Source: Mycolicibacter senuensis (GTDB taxonomy: Bacteria; Actinomycetota; Actinomycetes; Mycobacteriales; Mycobacteriaceae). From it: a stretch of DNA of 64,000 nucleotides. Under the pieces are notes generated by a model, which did no database searches, was not told the origin of the DNA, and saw nothing but the letters and a program-made list of their open reading frames with translations. The stretch is from NCBI RefSeq assembly GCF_002101885.1, contig NZ_LQPS01000043.1, positions 310,001-374,000 of the forward strand. The letters run 5' to 3'. Shown here piece by piece: positions 18,188-26,122 of this stretch. Each line of letters begins with the position of its first letter. Position 1 is the stretch's first letter. The position numbers and the translations under genes were made by a program.

Positions 18188-18190
18188 GAT
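18185..18190 (+). promoter_or_regulatory. -10 box of the maa-like gene (leaderless)
   Basis: TAGGAT overlaps the dinF stop codon and ends eight bases before ATG 18199. Confidence 0.45.
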
Positions 18191-18198
18191 CGGCGGGC

Positions 18199-18759
18199 AT
18201 GAGCGGTGAACGGGATCGGATGCTCAGCGGCGCGCCGTACCGCCCGGACGACCCCGGTCTGTTCGCCGACCGGCAGGCATGTCAGCGCTTGGTGGCCGCG
18301 TTCAACGACACCGGCGCGGACGAGGAAGACCGCCGCCGGGAACTACTGCGCGAACTGCTCGGCTCGTTCGGGGAGGCGTCGGTCATCATGCCGCAATTCT
18401 GTTGCGACTACGGCGGACACATCCACATCGGGGTCAACTGCTTCATCAACTACGACGCGATCCTGCTCGACTGCGCGCTCATCACCATCGGCGACCACGT
18501 GTCGATCGGTCCGCGCGCCCAACTGGTCACGGCGCTGCACCCGATCGGCGACGTCGCCGCCCGGCGCGACGGCTGGGAGTCGGCGGCGCCGATCACCATC
18601 GGCGACAACGTCTGGCTGGCGGCCGGTGTCATCGTCTGCCCGGGGGTGACGATCGGGGCCGATTCCGTCATCGGCGCAGGCAGCGTGGTGACCCGCGACA
18701 TCCCGGCGGGTGTGTTCGCTGCCGGGAATCCCTGCCGGGTCATCCGCGCGATCAGCTAG
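18199..18759 (+). CDS. Sugar O-acetyltransferase, left-handed beta-helix (Maa/LacA-like)
   Basis: Trimeric hexapeptide-repeat acetyltransferase expected to move acetyl from acetyl-CoA to a sugar hydroxyl. 186 residues: an N-terminal mac domain (MLSGAPYRPDDPGL and the following helices), then hexapeptide turns such as IHIGVNCFINYDAILLD, ITIGDHVSIGPRAQL and ITIGDNVWLAAGVIVCPGV. The probable catalytic His is H114 (TALHPIGD), and the C-terminal AAGNPCRVIR closes the fold. I know of no M. tuberculosis counterpart at this position, so it looks like an insertion. It converges on the enoyl-CoA hydratase gene with a strong hairpin between. Confidence 0.9.
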   Translation: MSGERDRMLSGAPYRPDDPGLFADRQACQRLVAAFNDTGADEEDRRRELLRELLGSFGEASVIMPQFCCDYGGHIHIGVNCFINYDAILLDCALITIGDHVSIGPRAQLVTALHPIGDVAARRDGWESAAPITIGDNVWLAAGVIVCPGVTIGADSVIGAGSVVTRDIPAGVFAAGNPCRVIRAIS

Positions 18760-18787
18760 GCCGTCGACGTTCGGCGGCGTCGACGGC
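18760..18787 (+). terminator. Bidirectional hairpin terminator candidate
   Basis: Perfect 10-bp arms (18760-18769 and 18778-18787; GCCGTCGACG / CGTCGACGGC) around an 8-base loop, directly after the maa-like stop and between two convergent genes. There is no T-run on either side, as is common for mycobacterial terminators. A hairpin role is inferred from position and symmetry. Confidence 0.6.
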
Positions 18788-18820
18788 TCGGTGCTGCTGG
18801 ACCCGAGTGCCGTGTTGTTG

Positions 18821-19591
18821 TCACTGCAGCTGGGCGCGCCCGCGTTCCAGCACGGCCGCCCGGTTGGCGGCGACATCGGCGCTCGACACCGTGGACATCC
18901 ACTGTCTGGCCGCCATCGCCTCGATCCACAGTCCGGTGGCGGTCTGCGACTCGTCGATGCGGTGATAGGAGGCGAGCAGCGCGCGTACGGCGGCCTGGTT
19001 GTTGCCGACGATGGACGCTGCCACCCGGCGCGCCGTCGGCAGCAGCTCGGCGTGCGGCACCACCTGCGTGACCAAGCCGGCCCGAAGCGCATCGGCGGCG
19101 TTGAGGTAATCGCCGGTCAGACTCATCCGGCGGGCCAGGCCCACCCCGACGCGTTGCGGCAGCCGCACACTCAGTCCCCAGCTGGGCATCAGACCGACCC
19201 GGGCGTGGGTGTCGGCGAAGCGCGCCTGTTCCGACGCGATCATGATGTCGCAGTACAGCGCCAGCTCCAGTCCACCGGTGACCGCCGCCCCGTTGATCGC
19301 GCCGATCACCGGCTTGGTCAGTACTGGCCACTGCGGTGAGATATCGGGCAGCGCAGGAGAAGCAGGAGAATCAGCAGCACTGAACTCCTTGAGGTCCAAG
19401 CCGGCGCAGAACACCGGGTCCGCGCCGGTCAGGATCATCACATCGACGCCGTCGTCGGCGTCGGCCTCGGCCAGCGCGCCGAAGACGGCGTCACGCAACG
19501 CTCGTGACAGCGCATTGCGGGCCTGCGGACGGTTGAGGGTCAGGGTGCGGATGCGGTCTTGCGTCTGGACCAGCAGGATGTCGTCGCTCAC
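18821..19591 (-). CDS. Enoyl-CoA hydratase/isomerase (EchA16-like)
   Basis: Crotonase-fold enzyme, expected to hydrate 2-enoyl-CoA in fatty acid oxidation. 256 residues from the reverse-strand GTG at 19591. Seen: LNRPQARNALS, the oxyanion-hole segment FCAGLDLKEF, GAINGAAVTGGLELALYCD and FADTHARVGLMPSWGLSVRLPQ (in parts). The length and position (near the Rv2831 region) fit EchA16. The frame is open further upstream, but homology starts at SDDILLVQTQD and a leaderless -10 box ends six bases before this GTG. Divergent from the DUF1802 gene. Confidence 0.88.
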   Translation of the reverse strand: MSDDILLVQTQDRIRTLTLNRPQARNALSRALRDAVFGALAEADADDGVDVMILTGADPVFCAGLDLKEFSAADSPASPALPDISPQWPVLTKPVIGAINGAAVTGGLELALYCDIMIASEQARFADTHARVGLMPSWGLSVRLPQRVGVGLARRMSLTGDYLNAADALRAGLVTQVVPHAELLPTARRVAASIVGNNQAAVRALLASYHRIDESQTATGLWIEAMAARQWMSTVSSADVAANRAAVLERGRAQLQ

Positions 19592-19597
19592 CGGTTC

Positions 19598-19603
19598 ACC
19601 GTA
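19598..19603 (-). promoter_or_regulatory. -10 box of the enoyl-CoA hydratase gene (leaderless)
   Basis: TACGGT on the reverse strand, six bases before GTG 19591; it supports that start. Confidence 0.5.
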
Positions 19604-19611
19604 GCCCCGAC

Positions 19612-19617
19612 TACGCT
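19612..19617 (+). promoter_or_regulatory. -10 box of the DUF1802 gene (leaderless)
   Basis: TACGCT ends seven bases before ATG 19625, back to back with the opposing -10 box at 19598-19603. Confidence 0.5.
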
Positions 19618-19624
19618 GAGCGGC

Positions 19625-20176
19625 ATGCGCGGTACGGCATTGAAGGAGTGGAGTGCCGTCGTCGCGGCACTGCTGGCCGGCCGGCAACGAATCCTGCTGC
19701 GCAAGGGCGGCATTCACGAGAAGCGGTTCGACGTCACCGCTGACGAGTTCCTGTTGTTTCCGACGGTGGCGCACAGCCACGCCGAGCGGGTCCGTGCCGA
19801 GCACCGTGACCTGATCGCCGCGGCGATCGCTGACTCCACCGCTGAGCAGGTGGTGGTGCGCGCTGCGGCGAAAGTCGTTGCGGCGCTGCCGGTCGAGCGG
19901 CCCGACGCGCTGGAGGAGATCGCCGACCTGCACATCTGGACCGCCGAATCGGTGCGCGCCGACCGGCTGGACTTTCGGCCCAGACACCGCTTGACGGCGC
20001 TGGTCGTCCAGGCGATCCCGCTGACCCGGCCGGTTCGGTTGCCGCGAACCCCCGACTATGCGGGCTGCTCCAGCTGGGTGCAGCTGCCGATCACTGCCGC
20101 CGAGCTGGATGCCCCGGTGTGCGGCGTCCAAGAGCTGGCGGCGATCACCGACCGGGTCCGGGAAACGGTCGGCTGA
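19625..20176 (+). CDS. DUF1802 family protein
   Basis: 183-residue protein of unknown function resembling DUF1802. The N-terminal segment LKEWSAVVAALLAGRQRILLRKGGI is typical of the family (shown here in one piece only to CCL-scale length: key parts are LKEWS and ILLRKGGI), followed by EFLLFPT and HSHAERV. No catalytic motif, signal peptide or membrane segment was seen. ATG 19625 is preferred over the upstream in-frame ATG 19559 because of the leaderless -10 box and because the family fold begins there. It converges on the CocE-like gene. Confidence 0.75.
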   Translation: MRGTALKEWSAVVAALLAGRQRILLRKGGIHEKRFDVTADEFLLFPTVAHSHAERVRAEHRDLIAAAIADSTAEQVVVRAAAKVVAALPVERPDALEEIADLHIWTAESVRADRLDFRPRHRLTALVVQAIPLTRPVRLPRTPDYAGCSSWVQLPITAAELDAPVCGVQELAAITDRVRETVG

Positions 20177-20213
20177 GCAGCAGGATCGACCAGCGGTCCC
20201 GATGATGCCGGAT

Positions 20214-21920
20214 CTATTGGTCAAGGCCGCGGCCGACGTCCGCGGGCAGCAACAACCGTGAGTCGCCGAACCGCACGGTGTGCGTCGCCGTCTGCACCCG
20301 GGTGCCGCTGATCGGCGCTTCCCCGCTGCCGAGGTTCGCCGCGTAGCGCGGATGGCTGCCGCCGGCGATCAGCACCCGGATCCGGGACCCGGCGGCGAAC
20401 CGGTGTGCGATGGCGTCCAACTCGATACGCACGCGGCCGGTGTGGTGGTGCAACCGGCGGTAGCCGTCGCTGACGTTGACCGACCGGCCTTTGCGGTCGA
20501 CTTCACTGACCCGGACGAACAGGTCGACGTCCGGCACGTCGGAGCTGTGGTCCAACTCAAGTACCGGGGTCCCGGACACGTCGAGGTCGTCGGCCAATGC
20601 CGCGCTGGTGAAGCCGAGCACGTCGTCGCGACGGTGCAGCCGGGTGTCGTTGCGGTAGCCGCCGGCCGGCGACAGCAGGCGGCCCCCGATCGTGGGCGGA
20701 GGGTCGGTGGGGTCGAACCGGAACGAGGCCGCCGGGGCCGCCGGGCTCATGCGGCGGTCCCAGCTTCGCCTCTCCTCCGTCGAGCCTCGCTGAACCGCCG
20801 GGGCGGGTGCGCCGGGGGCGAGCCGGCCGCCGGGCTGCAGGTACCAGGCGTGGGTGGCCTCGGCAGGCGCCCAGTCCGGGCGGTCCTCCCAGCCCTTGCC
20901 GGCTCGAAAGATCCGCACCCGGCTCGGCCGCGGTGACGCGGTCGAGCGGCGCAGGTGAGTGTCCAGCCACTGCAACGACTCGGCGGTGACCCGGCTCAGG
21001 CCGGAGGTCAGCATCTGGGTGTGCGTCCACGGGCCGATCGTCATCGCCACATCGACGTTCCGGTCGCGCAACGCCCGATACTGGGCCAGGGTCTGATCCA
21101 GGAACAGGTCCTGCCAGCCGCTGAGCAGCAGCACCGGGACCCGCGAGTTCTCCAGCGCCGCCGGATGGCGCAGCCGATCCCAGAACGGGTCCTCGCGCTC
21201 GGGGTGTTCGACCCAGGATTCGTACCAGGGTGACCCGGTGCCCAGCAGCGCCCGGCCCGCGACGCCCAACGGCAGTCGGCCCGCGGCGCGCCGGACTTTG
21301 CGCTGGGCGGTGAGCTGATTGATTCCGGCCCGGATCCGCGGCCGGTCCTCCTGGTGGGCCATCATATGGCTCCAGCCCAAGAAGTCATTGAGTGCGAATG
21401 ACCCTGCGCCCCACGTTGATTGGTACAGATCATGCGGGCCGACCGTGATGACGGCAGCAGCCAACTCCGGCGGTGGATCGCTCAGCAGCGCCCATTGGGT
21501 GAAGCCGAGATACGACAGCCCGATGGTGCCGAACGTGCCGGTGAACCATGGCTGGGTGCGCAGCCAGGCCACGGTGTCGGCGCCGTCGGCGGCTTCGTTG
21601 ACCATCGGCTCGAAGTTCCCGCCCGAGCCGAAGGTGCCGCGGACACTCTGCAGGATCACCCGATAGCCGCGGCCGGCATACATCCGGGCGAACACCAGCG
21701 AGAACGGGAACCCGCGACCGTAGGGGCAGCGCACCAGCAGGGTGCCGACCGCGTCGCCGGCCGGCTGATAGCGCTCGGCGCGCAGCACCACGCCGTCGCG
21801 CATCGGGATCGCCTCCCGGTGCACGGTGTAGCCGGTGGTGGGCGCGGGCAGTCGCCGCAGCGCCCTGTTCAGGACAACATCGGTGAGGCGTGGGCCGGTG
21901 CGGCGGCGGTCCGTCGTCAC
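20214..21920 (-). CDS. CocE/NonD family hydrolase (Rv2800-like)
   Basis: Serine hydrolase of the X-Pro dipeptidyl-peptidase S15/cocaine esterase class; substrate unknown. 568 residues from the reverse-strand GTG at 21920. Seen: the N-terminal alpha/beta hydrolase domain with REAIPMRDGVVLRAERY, SVRGTFGSGG, nucleophile elbow GLSYLGF, acid-region SGWQDLFLDQ and His-region IGPWTH; a C-terminal jelly-roll domain begins near TASPRPSRVRIF and ends with the family-typical RIRVLIAGGSHPRYAANLG (in parts). The downstream gene of a two-gene unit runs towards DUF1802; the DUF3558-like gene stops 5 bp away. A second family member lies at 27414. Confidence 0.88.
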   Translation of the reverse strand: MTTDRRRTGPRLTDVVLNRALRRLPAPTTGYTVHREAIPMRDGVVLRAERYQPAGDAVGTLLVRCPYGRGFPFSLVFARMYAGRGYRVILQSVRGTFGSGGNFEPMVNEAADGADTVAWLRTQPWFTGTFGTIGLSYLGFTQWALLSDPPPELAAAVITVGPHDLYQSTWGAGSFALNDFLGWSHMMAHQEDRPRIRAGINQLTAQRKVRRAAGRLPLGVAGRALLGTGSPWYESWVEHPEREDPFWDRLRHPAALENSRVPVLLLSGWQDLFLDQTLAQYRALRDRNVDVAMTIGPWTHTQMLTSGLSRVTAESLQWLDTHLRRSTASPRPSRVRIFRAGKGWEDRPDWAPAEATHAWYLQPGGRLAPGAPAPAVQRGSTEERRSWDRRMSPAAPAASFRFDPTDPPPTIGGRLLSPAGGYRNDTRLHRRDDVLGFTSAALADDLDVSGTPVLELDHSSDVPDVDLFVRVSEVDRKGRSVNVSDGYRRLHHHTGRVRIELDAIAHRFAAGSRIRVLIAGGSHPRYAANLGSGEAPISGTRVQTATHTVRFGDSRLLLPADVGRGLDQ

Positions 21921-21925
21921 CCGGA

Positions 21926-22516
21926 TCAGTATTTGTAGTGCGGCGCCAGTTGGTGGGCGCGCATCAGGTTCTCGGTCTGGCAGTCGGTGTCGGGGTTGGA
22001 GTACACCGGCGAGTAGTACAGCGACTGCTGGATCAATCCGTAGCTGGTCTTGAACGCCACCATGCAGGAGAACCACCAGCGGTTGTTCCACTCGGTGGGC
22101 TTCATCACCCAGTACTGCGCCGCGCGGTGGCCGTTGATGTCCATCTCGATCGCGTCGGCCGGGATCGACTCGTCGTAGCTGCGCCACACGAACGTCTCGA
22201 CGGCCATCTGGTAGTTGCCGGCGTCGAACTCGCAGCGCACACCCTCCACCGGCTTGGGCGGAGTGAAGGCGAGCCCCAGCTGGGCGATCACGTCGAACGG
22301 GATGTCCTCGCACGCGTCGAACGGGCGGGGATTGGTGAGGTTGACCGGCTTGCTGGAGGTGGGCGGCGGCGCCAGCGGCACGGCCGTGGAGCGCAACTGC
22401 ACCCCGTGCGCCCCGGCTGCGTCTGCCCGGTCGCCGGGTGGCGTCTGCTGCCAGACCATCACGATGGCCATCGCCAGCGCGCTGAACGCCGTGGCAAGGC
22501 GCAGTTTGGTGAGCAT
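21926..22516 (-). CDS. DUF3558-like exported protein (Rv2799-like)
   Basis: 196 residues with an N-terminal hydrophobic segment (ATAFSALAMAIVMVW) acting as signal or anchor. The remainder is an extracytoplasmic domain with conserved Cys pairs (FDACEDIP, VRCEFDAGNY, WFSCMV, DTDCQTE) and Trp/Tyr-rich strands. Many relatives are lipoproteins, but there is no lipobox cysteine here. ATG 22516 is the first codon ahead of the signal. Its stop lies 5 bp from the GTG of the CocE-like gene, so the two are probably cotranscribed, as Rv2799-Rv2800 appear to be. Confidence 0.8.
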   Translation of the reverse strand: MLTKLRLATAFSALAMAIVMVWQQTPPGDRADAAGAHGVQLRSTAVPLAPPPTSSKPVNLTNPRPFDACEDIPFDVIAQLGLAFTPPKPVEGVRCEFDAGNYQMAVETFVWRSYDESIPADAIEMDINGHRAAQYWVMKPTEWNNRWWFSCMVAFKTSYGLIQQSLYYSPVYSNPDTDCQTENLMRAHQLAPHYKY

Positions 22517-22606
22517 GCCACTCCTCGCTTCCGCCGGACTTTCCCCGGGAGTGTACAAGTTGCGGCTCGGGCTACTGCAGCAAAAGCGAGAACACGTTCC
22601 AATTCG

Positions 22607-22629
22607 CCCTCCGCGGCCCGGCCGGAGGG
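22607..22629 (+). promoter_or_regulatory. Inverted repeat in the -35 region of the metallophosphoesterase gene
   Basis: CCCTCCG (22607-22613) and CGGAGGG (22623-22629) flank nine bases, ending six bases before the -10 box at 22636. Possible operator; no cognate regulator is known. Confidence 0.35.
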
Positions 22630-22635
22630 GATCGC

Positions 22636-22641
22636 TAGGCT
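22636..22641 (+). promoter_or_regulatory. -10 box of the metallophosphoesterase-pptT-truB unit (leaderless)
   Basis: TAGGCT ends eight bases before GTG 22650; it supports that start and drives a three-gene overlapping unit. Confidence 0.55.
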
Positions 22642-22649
22642 GGACGATC

Positions 22650-23615
22650 GTGACCACCCCCGAGCCGCGGGCCTCGCACGGACCGACCCTGTGGGCGATC
22701 TCCGACCTGCACACCGGCCATGTGGGAAACAAGCCGGTCACCGAGTCGCTGCACCCGGCGACCCCCGACGATTGGCTGATCGTTGCCGGCGACGTCGCAG
22801 AACGCACCGACGAGATCCGTTGGTCGCTGGACCTGTTGCGGAAACGGTTCGCCAAGGTGATCTGGGTGCCCGGCAACCACGAGTTGTGGACCACCACCAA
22901 GGACCCGATGCAGGTGTTCGGCCGGTCGCGCTATGACTACCTGGTCGACATGTGCGACCAGATGGGGGTCATCACCCCCGAGCACCCGTTCCCGCTCTGG
23001 ACCGAGGAGGGCGGCCCGGCCACCATCGTGCCGATGTTCCTGCTGTACGACTACACGTTCCTGCCGGCGGGCGCGACCACCAAGGCCGAAGGTCTGGCTG
23101 TCGCGCGGGAGAACAACGTGGTGGCCACCGACGAGTTCCTGTTGTCCCCCGAGCCGTATGGCACCCGGGACGCCTGGTGCCGCGACCGGGTGGCGGCGAC
23201 CCGCAAGCGGCTCGAGGACCTGGACTGGATGACACCGACCGTGCAGGTCAACCACTTCCCGATGGTGCGCCAGCCCTGCGATGCGCTGTTCTATCCGGAG
23301 TTCTCGTTGTGGTGCGGCACGGTCGAGACCGCCGACTGGCACACCCGCTACAACGCGAGCTGTTCGGTCTACGGCCACCTGCACATCCCGCGCACGACCT
23401 TCTACGACGGGGTGCGCTTCGAAGAGGTGTCGGTGGGCTACCCGCGGGAGTGGAAGCGACGCAGGCCGCATCGCTGGCTGCGCCAGGTGCTGCCCGATCC
23501 GCACTATCCGCCCGGATACCTCAACGAGTTCGGTGGCCACTTCGTCATCACCGACGAGATGCGCGCGGCGAGCGCGAAGTTCGCCGAACGGATTCGGCAG
23601 CGGCAGGCCCGATGA
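22650..23615 (+). CDS. Calcineurin-like metallophosphoesterase (Rv2795c-like)
   Basis: 321-residue two-metal phosphoesterase. The motif order is complete: SDLHTGH (first Asp/His), VAGDVAE, VPGNHE, VNHFPM and YGHLHIPR. The in vivo substrate is not established. It sits directly upstream of pptT with a four-base overlap, the same linkage as Rv2795c-pptT; the M. tuberculosis homologue has been proposed to hydrolyse phosphopantetheine from carrier protein, opposing PptT. The frame is open upstream to 22215, but that segment lies across the DUF3558-like gene. GTG 22650 is supported by the -10 box. Confidence 0.9.
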   Translation: MTTPEPRASHGPTLWAISDLHTGHVGNKPVTESLHPATPDDWLIVAGDVAERTDEIRWSLDLLRKRFAKVIWVPGNHELWTTTKDPMQVFGRSRYDYLVDMCDQMGVITPEHPFPLWTEEGGPATIVPMFLLYDYTFLPAGATTKAEGLAVARENNVVATDEFLLSPEPYGTRDAWCRDRVAATRKRLEDLDWMTPTVQVNHFPMVRQPCDALFYPEFSLWCGTVETADWHTRYNASCSVYGHLHIPRTTFYDGVRFEEVSVGYPREWKRRRPHRWLRQVLPDPHYPPGYLNEFGGHFVITDEMRAASAKFAERIRQRQAR

Positions 23616-24277
23616 GCAGACTGTTGGACACGGTGCTCGAACCCACACAGTCGCTGGCCTGGGCCGAACGCTACGACGACCCGCCCGGCCTGGCCCCGTT
23701 GCCCGAGGAAGAGCCGCTGGTGGCGCGTTCGGTTGCCAAGCGCCGCAATGAGTTCGTCACGGTTCGCTACTGCGCCCGGCTGGCGCTCGAAGAACTCGGC
23801 CAGCCGCCGGTGCCGATCCTCAAGGGGGAGAAGGGCGAGCCGTGCTGGCCCGACGGGGTGGTCGGCAGCCTGACGCACTGTGCGGGCTTCCGCGGCGCGG
23901 TGGTGGGCCGCGACGCCGATGTGCGGTCGGTGGGCATCGACGCCGAACCGCACGATGTGCTGCCCGACGGGGTGCTGCCGGCGGTCAGTCTGCCCGCCGA
24001 ACGTGCCGAGCTGGCCGCCCTGCCTGCCGGTCAGCACTGGGACCGGATCCTGTTCTGCGCCAAGGAGGCCACCTACAAGGTGTGGTTTCCGCTGACCAGG
24101 CGCTGGCTGGGCTTCGAGGACGCCCACATCACCTTCTCGCTGACCGGCCAGACGTCCGGTGCGTTCGTCTCCCGCATCCTCATCGACCCCGCGGCGCTGT
24201 CCGGACCGCCGCTGACCGAGCTGCGCGGGCGGTGGTCGGTCAGCGACGGGCTGGTGCTGACCGCGATCGTGCTGTGA
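23612..24277 (+). CDS. pptT: 4'-phosphopantetheinyl transferase PptT
   Basis: Transfers 4'-phosphopantetheine from CoA to carrier proteins of polyketide and non-ribosomal peptide synthases (mycolate, virulence lipid and siderophore pathways). 221 residues of the Sfp/EntD type. Seen: LVARSVAKRRNEFVTVRYCAR, ILKGEKGEPCWP, VGSLTHC, Mg-binding GIDAEPH with D110 and E112, and KEATYK at residues 151-156. Ends with RGRWSVSDGLVLTAIVL like the M. tuberculosis protein. ATG overlaps the upstream stop and its own stop overlaps truB. Confidence 0.95.
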   Translation: MSRLLDTVLEPTQSLAWAERYDDPPGLAPLPEEEPLVARSVAKRRNEFVTVRYCARLALEELGQPPVPILKGEKGEPCWPDGVVGSLTHCAGFRGAVVGRDADVRSVGIDAEPHDVLPDGVLPAVSLPAERAELAALPAGQHWDRILFCAKEATYKVWFPLTRRWLGFEDAHITFSLTGQTSGAFVSRILIDPAALSGPPLTELRGRWSVSDGLVLTAIVL

Positions 24278-25158
24278 GCGTGCCGCCCGGGCTGGTGGTC
24301 GTCGACAAACCGGCCGGAATCACCAGCCACGACGTGGTTTCCCGGTGCCGCAGACTCTTCGGCACCCGCAAGGTCGGCCACGCCGGCACGCTGGATCCGA
24401 TGGCGACCGGGGTGCTGGTGATCGGCATCGAACGGGCCACCAAGATCCTGGGTCTGCTCACCACGTCGGCGAAGGGCTATGCCGCCACCATCCGGCTGGG
24501 TCAGACCACGTCCACCGAGGACGCCGAAGGCGAGGTGCTGCAGACGGTTTCAGCCGAGCACCTCACCGACTCGCTGATCGTCGAGGCGATCTCCGGCCTG
24601 CGCGGCGACATCCTGCAGGTGCCTTCGGCGGTCAGTGCCATCAAAGTCGCCGGCCAGCGGTCCTACCAGCTGGCCCGGGAGGGACGCGCGGTCGAACTGC
24701 CCGCCCGGCCGGTGCGTATCGATCGCTTCGAGCTACGCGAGGTCAGCCGGGTGGGGGACTTCATCGACCTGGGCGTCGAGGTGGACTGCTCGGCGGGCAC
24801 CTACATCCGCGCGCTGGCCCGCGACCTCGGCGACGAACTGGGGGTGGGCGGGCACCTGACGGCGCTGCGCCGCACCCGCGCGGGCAGCTTCGGCCTGGAT
24901 CAGGCCCGCACGCTCGATGAGCTGGGCGAGAACCCACGGCTGAGCTACAGCCTGAATGAGGCCTGCCTGCAGACCTTCCCGCGCCGGGATCTGACCGCCG
25001 ACGAAGCGGTCGACGCCAGTCACGGGCGACCGTTGACCCCGGCGGGTATCACCGGCGTGTACGCGGCGACGGCGCCCGACGGCCGGGTGATCGCGCTGCT
25101 GGAGGATTCCGGCAAGCGGACCAAGTCGGTGGTGGTCATCCGGCCGGCGACGCTGTGA
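24274..25158 (+). CDS. truB: tRNA pseudouridine55 synthase TruB
   Basis: Makes pseudouridine at position 55 in the T loop of tRNAs. 294 residues. Seen: LVVVDKPAGITSHDVV, catalytic D41 in GHAGTLDPMATGVL, GYAATIRLGQTT, QVPSAVSAIKVAGQRSY, CSAGTYIRALARDLG and GHLTALRRTRAGSFG. GTG 24274 overlaps the pptT stop (GTGA). A second in-frame GTG lies at 24280. It converges on the esterase gene with 7 bp between. Confidence 0.95.
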   Translation: MSVPPGLVVVDKPAGITSHDVVSRCRRLFGTRKVGHAGTLDPMATGVLVIGIERATKILGLLTTSAKGYAATIRLGQTTSTEDAEGEVLQTVSAEHLTDSLIVEAISGLRGDILQVPSAVSAIKVAGQRSYQLAREGRAVELPARPVRIDRFELREVSRVGDFIDLGVEVDCSAGTYIRALARDLGDELGVGGHLTALRRTRAGSFGLDQARTLDELGENPRLSYSLNEACLQTFPRRDLTADEAVDASHGRPLTPAGITGVYAATAPDGRVIALLEDSGKRTKSVVVIRPATL

Positions 25159-25165
25159 ACTGGTC

Positions 25166-26071
25166 TCAGACCACCTCGGCGACGCGCTGCACGAACCGGC
25201 CCAGCTGTGCCCGGGCGCGGGAGCCCTCCGGAATGGGTTGCATCAGCCAGTTGTGGAACATCGCGTCGTACTCGTGGAAGTCGACCGGTACGCCGCGGGC
25301 GGTCGCCGCATCGCGTACCCGGCGGGCGTCCGGATTGAGAATGTCGCGGGTGCCGGTGAACACGGCCATCGGCGGGAAGCCGGTGAAGTCGGCGTGCACC
25401 GGACTGATGCCGGGATCATCGACGTCCTCCCCGTCGGCGTACCAGCGGCCGGCCTGGCGCAGCCCGGCGATGCCCAATTCCGGGTCGTGCGGGGAGATCT
25501 GCGCTGAGCGGGGGTCGGCCAACGCCATGTCCAGCCACGGTGAGATCAACCCCAGACCCGTCGGCAACCGCTCCCGTTGGTCGCGCAGCGCCCCCACCAG
25601 ATCAAGGGTCAGCGCGCCGCCGGCCGAGTCGCCGGAGACGTATCGGGGGCCGTCGACGTCGGTCAGGAACCGGTCGTAGACGGCGTGCACACAGTCCCGA
25701 ATCTGGCGATGGCCGGCCGATGGGCACAGCGGATAGATCGGGAACACCACGGTCGCATCGACGTGTTCGACCAGCCAGCGTAGGAAACGCCAGTGGTGCG
25801 GTTCGGGTTCTTCGACGAAGCCGCCGCCGTGCAGGTGCAGCACCCGGCGACTCCCCGGGCCGGATTGCGGCTCCAGCACGTAGCAGCGGGTCTGCCCGAC
25901 GTGGGTTTCGCGCACCCGGACCCGGCGGCGCACCGCGTGGATCGGGCGGGTCTTGCGCGGGTCCTGGTGTTTGGGCAGCCGGGCGCGCATCACCGCCGCG
26001 TCGGCGTAGAAGCGTCTGCTGCGCATCGCGCGTAACGACATCGTGATCAGATGGGAGCGTAGCGAGGCCAT
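25166..26071 (-). CDS. Alpha/beta hydrolase-fold esterase (hormone-sensitive lipase type)
   Basis: 301-residue carboxylesterase with oxyanion motif HGGGF, nucleophile elbow GDSAGGA, and TRDILNPDA and HEYDAMFHNW carrying the likely Asp and His. Probably acts on short-chain esters; substrate unknown. Reverse-strand ATG at 26071. The 51-bp gap to the divergent ATP-grasp gene holds a tandem AACCGG repeat. It converges on truB. Confidence 0.88.
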   Translation of the reverse strand: MASLRSHLITMSLRAMRSRRFYADAAVMRARLPKHQDPRKTRPIHAVRRRVRVRETHVGQTRCYVLEPQSGPGSRRVLHLHGGGFVEEPEPHHWRFLRWLVEHVDATVVFPIYPLCPSAGHRQIRDCVHAVYDRFLTDVDGPRYVSGDSAGGALTLDLVGALRDQRERLPTGLGLISPWLDMALADPRSAQISPHDPELGIAGLRQAGRWYADGEDVDDPGISPVHADFTGFPPMAVFTGTRDILNPDARRVRDAATARGVPVDFHEYDAMFHNWLMQPIPEGSRARAQLGRFVQRVAEVV

Positions 26072-26074
26072 GAG

Positions 26075-26090
26075 AACCGGTTACCCGGTT
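26075..26090 (-). repeat. Tandem AACCGG repeat between divergent genes
   Basis: Reverse strand reads AACCGGGTAACCGGTT, two copies of AACCGG eight bases apart; one copy forms the 8-bp palindrome AACCGGTT. It lies four bases upstream of the esterase ATG and 33 bases upstream of the ATP-grasp ATG, so it is placed like an operator. Confidence 0.3.
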
Positions 26091-26122
26091 TGCTTCCGGC
26101 TACAACGGGCATCCCAGCGCAT

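Noticed and set aside
26090..26122. Upstream start (ATG 26090) for the ATP-grasp gene
   Set aside because: Adds 11 residues without homology and runs toward the divergent esterase promoter; ATG 26123 fits the fold start.
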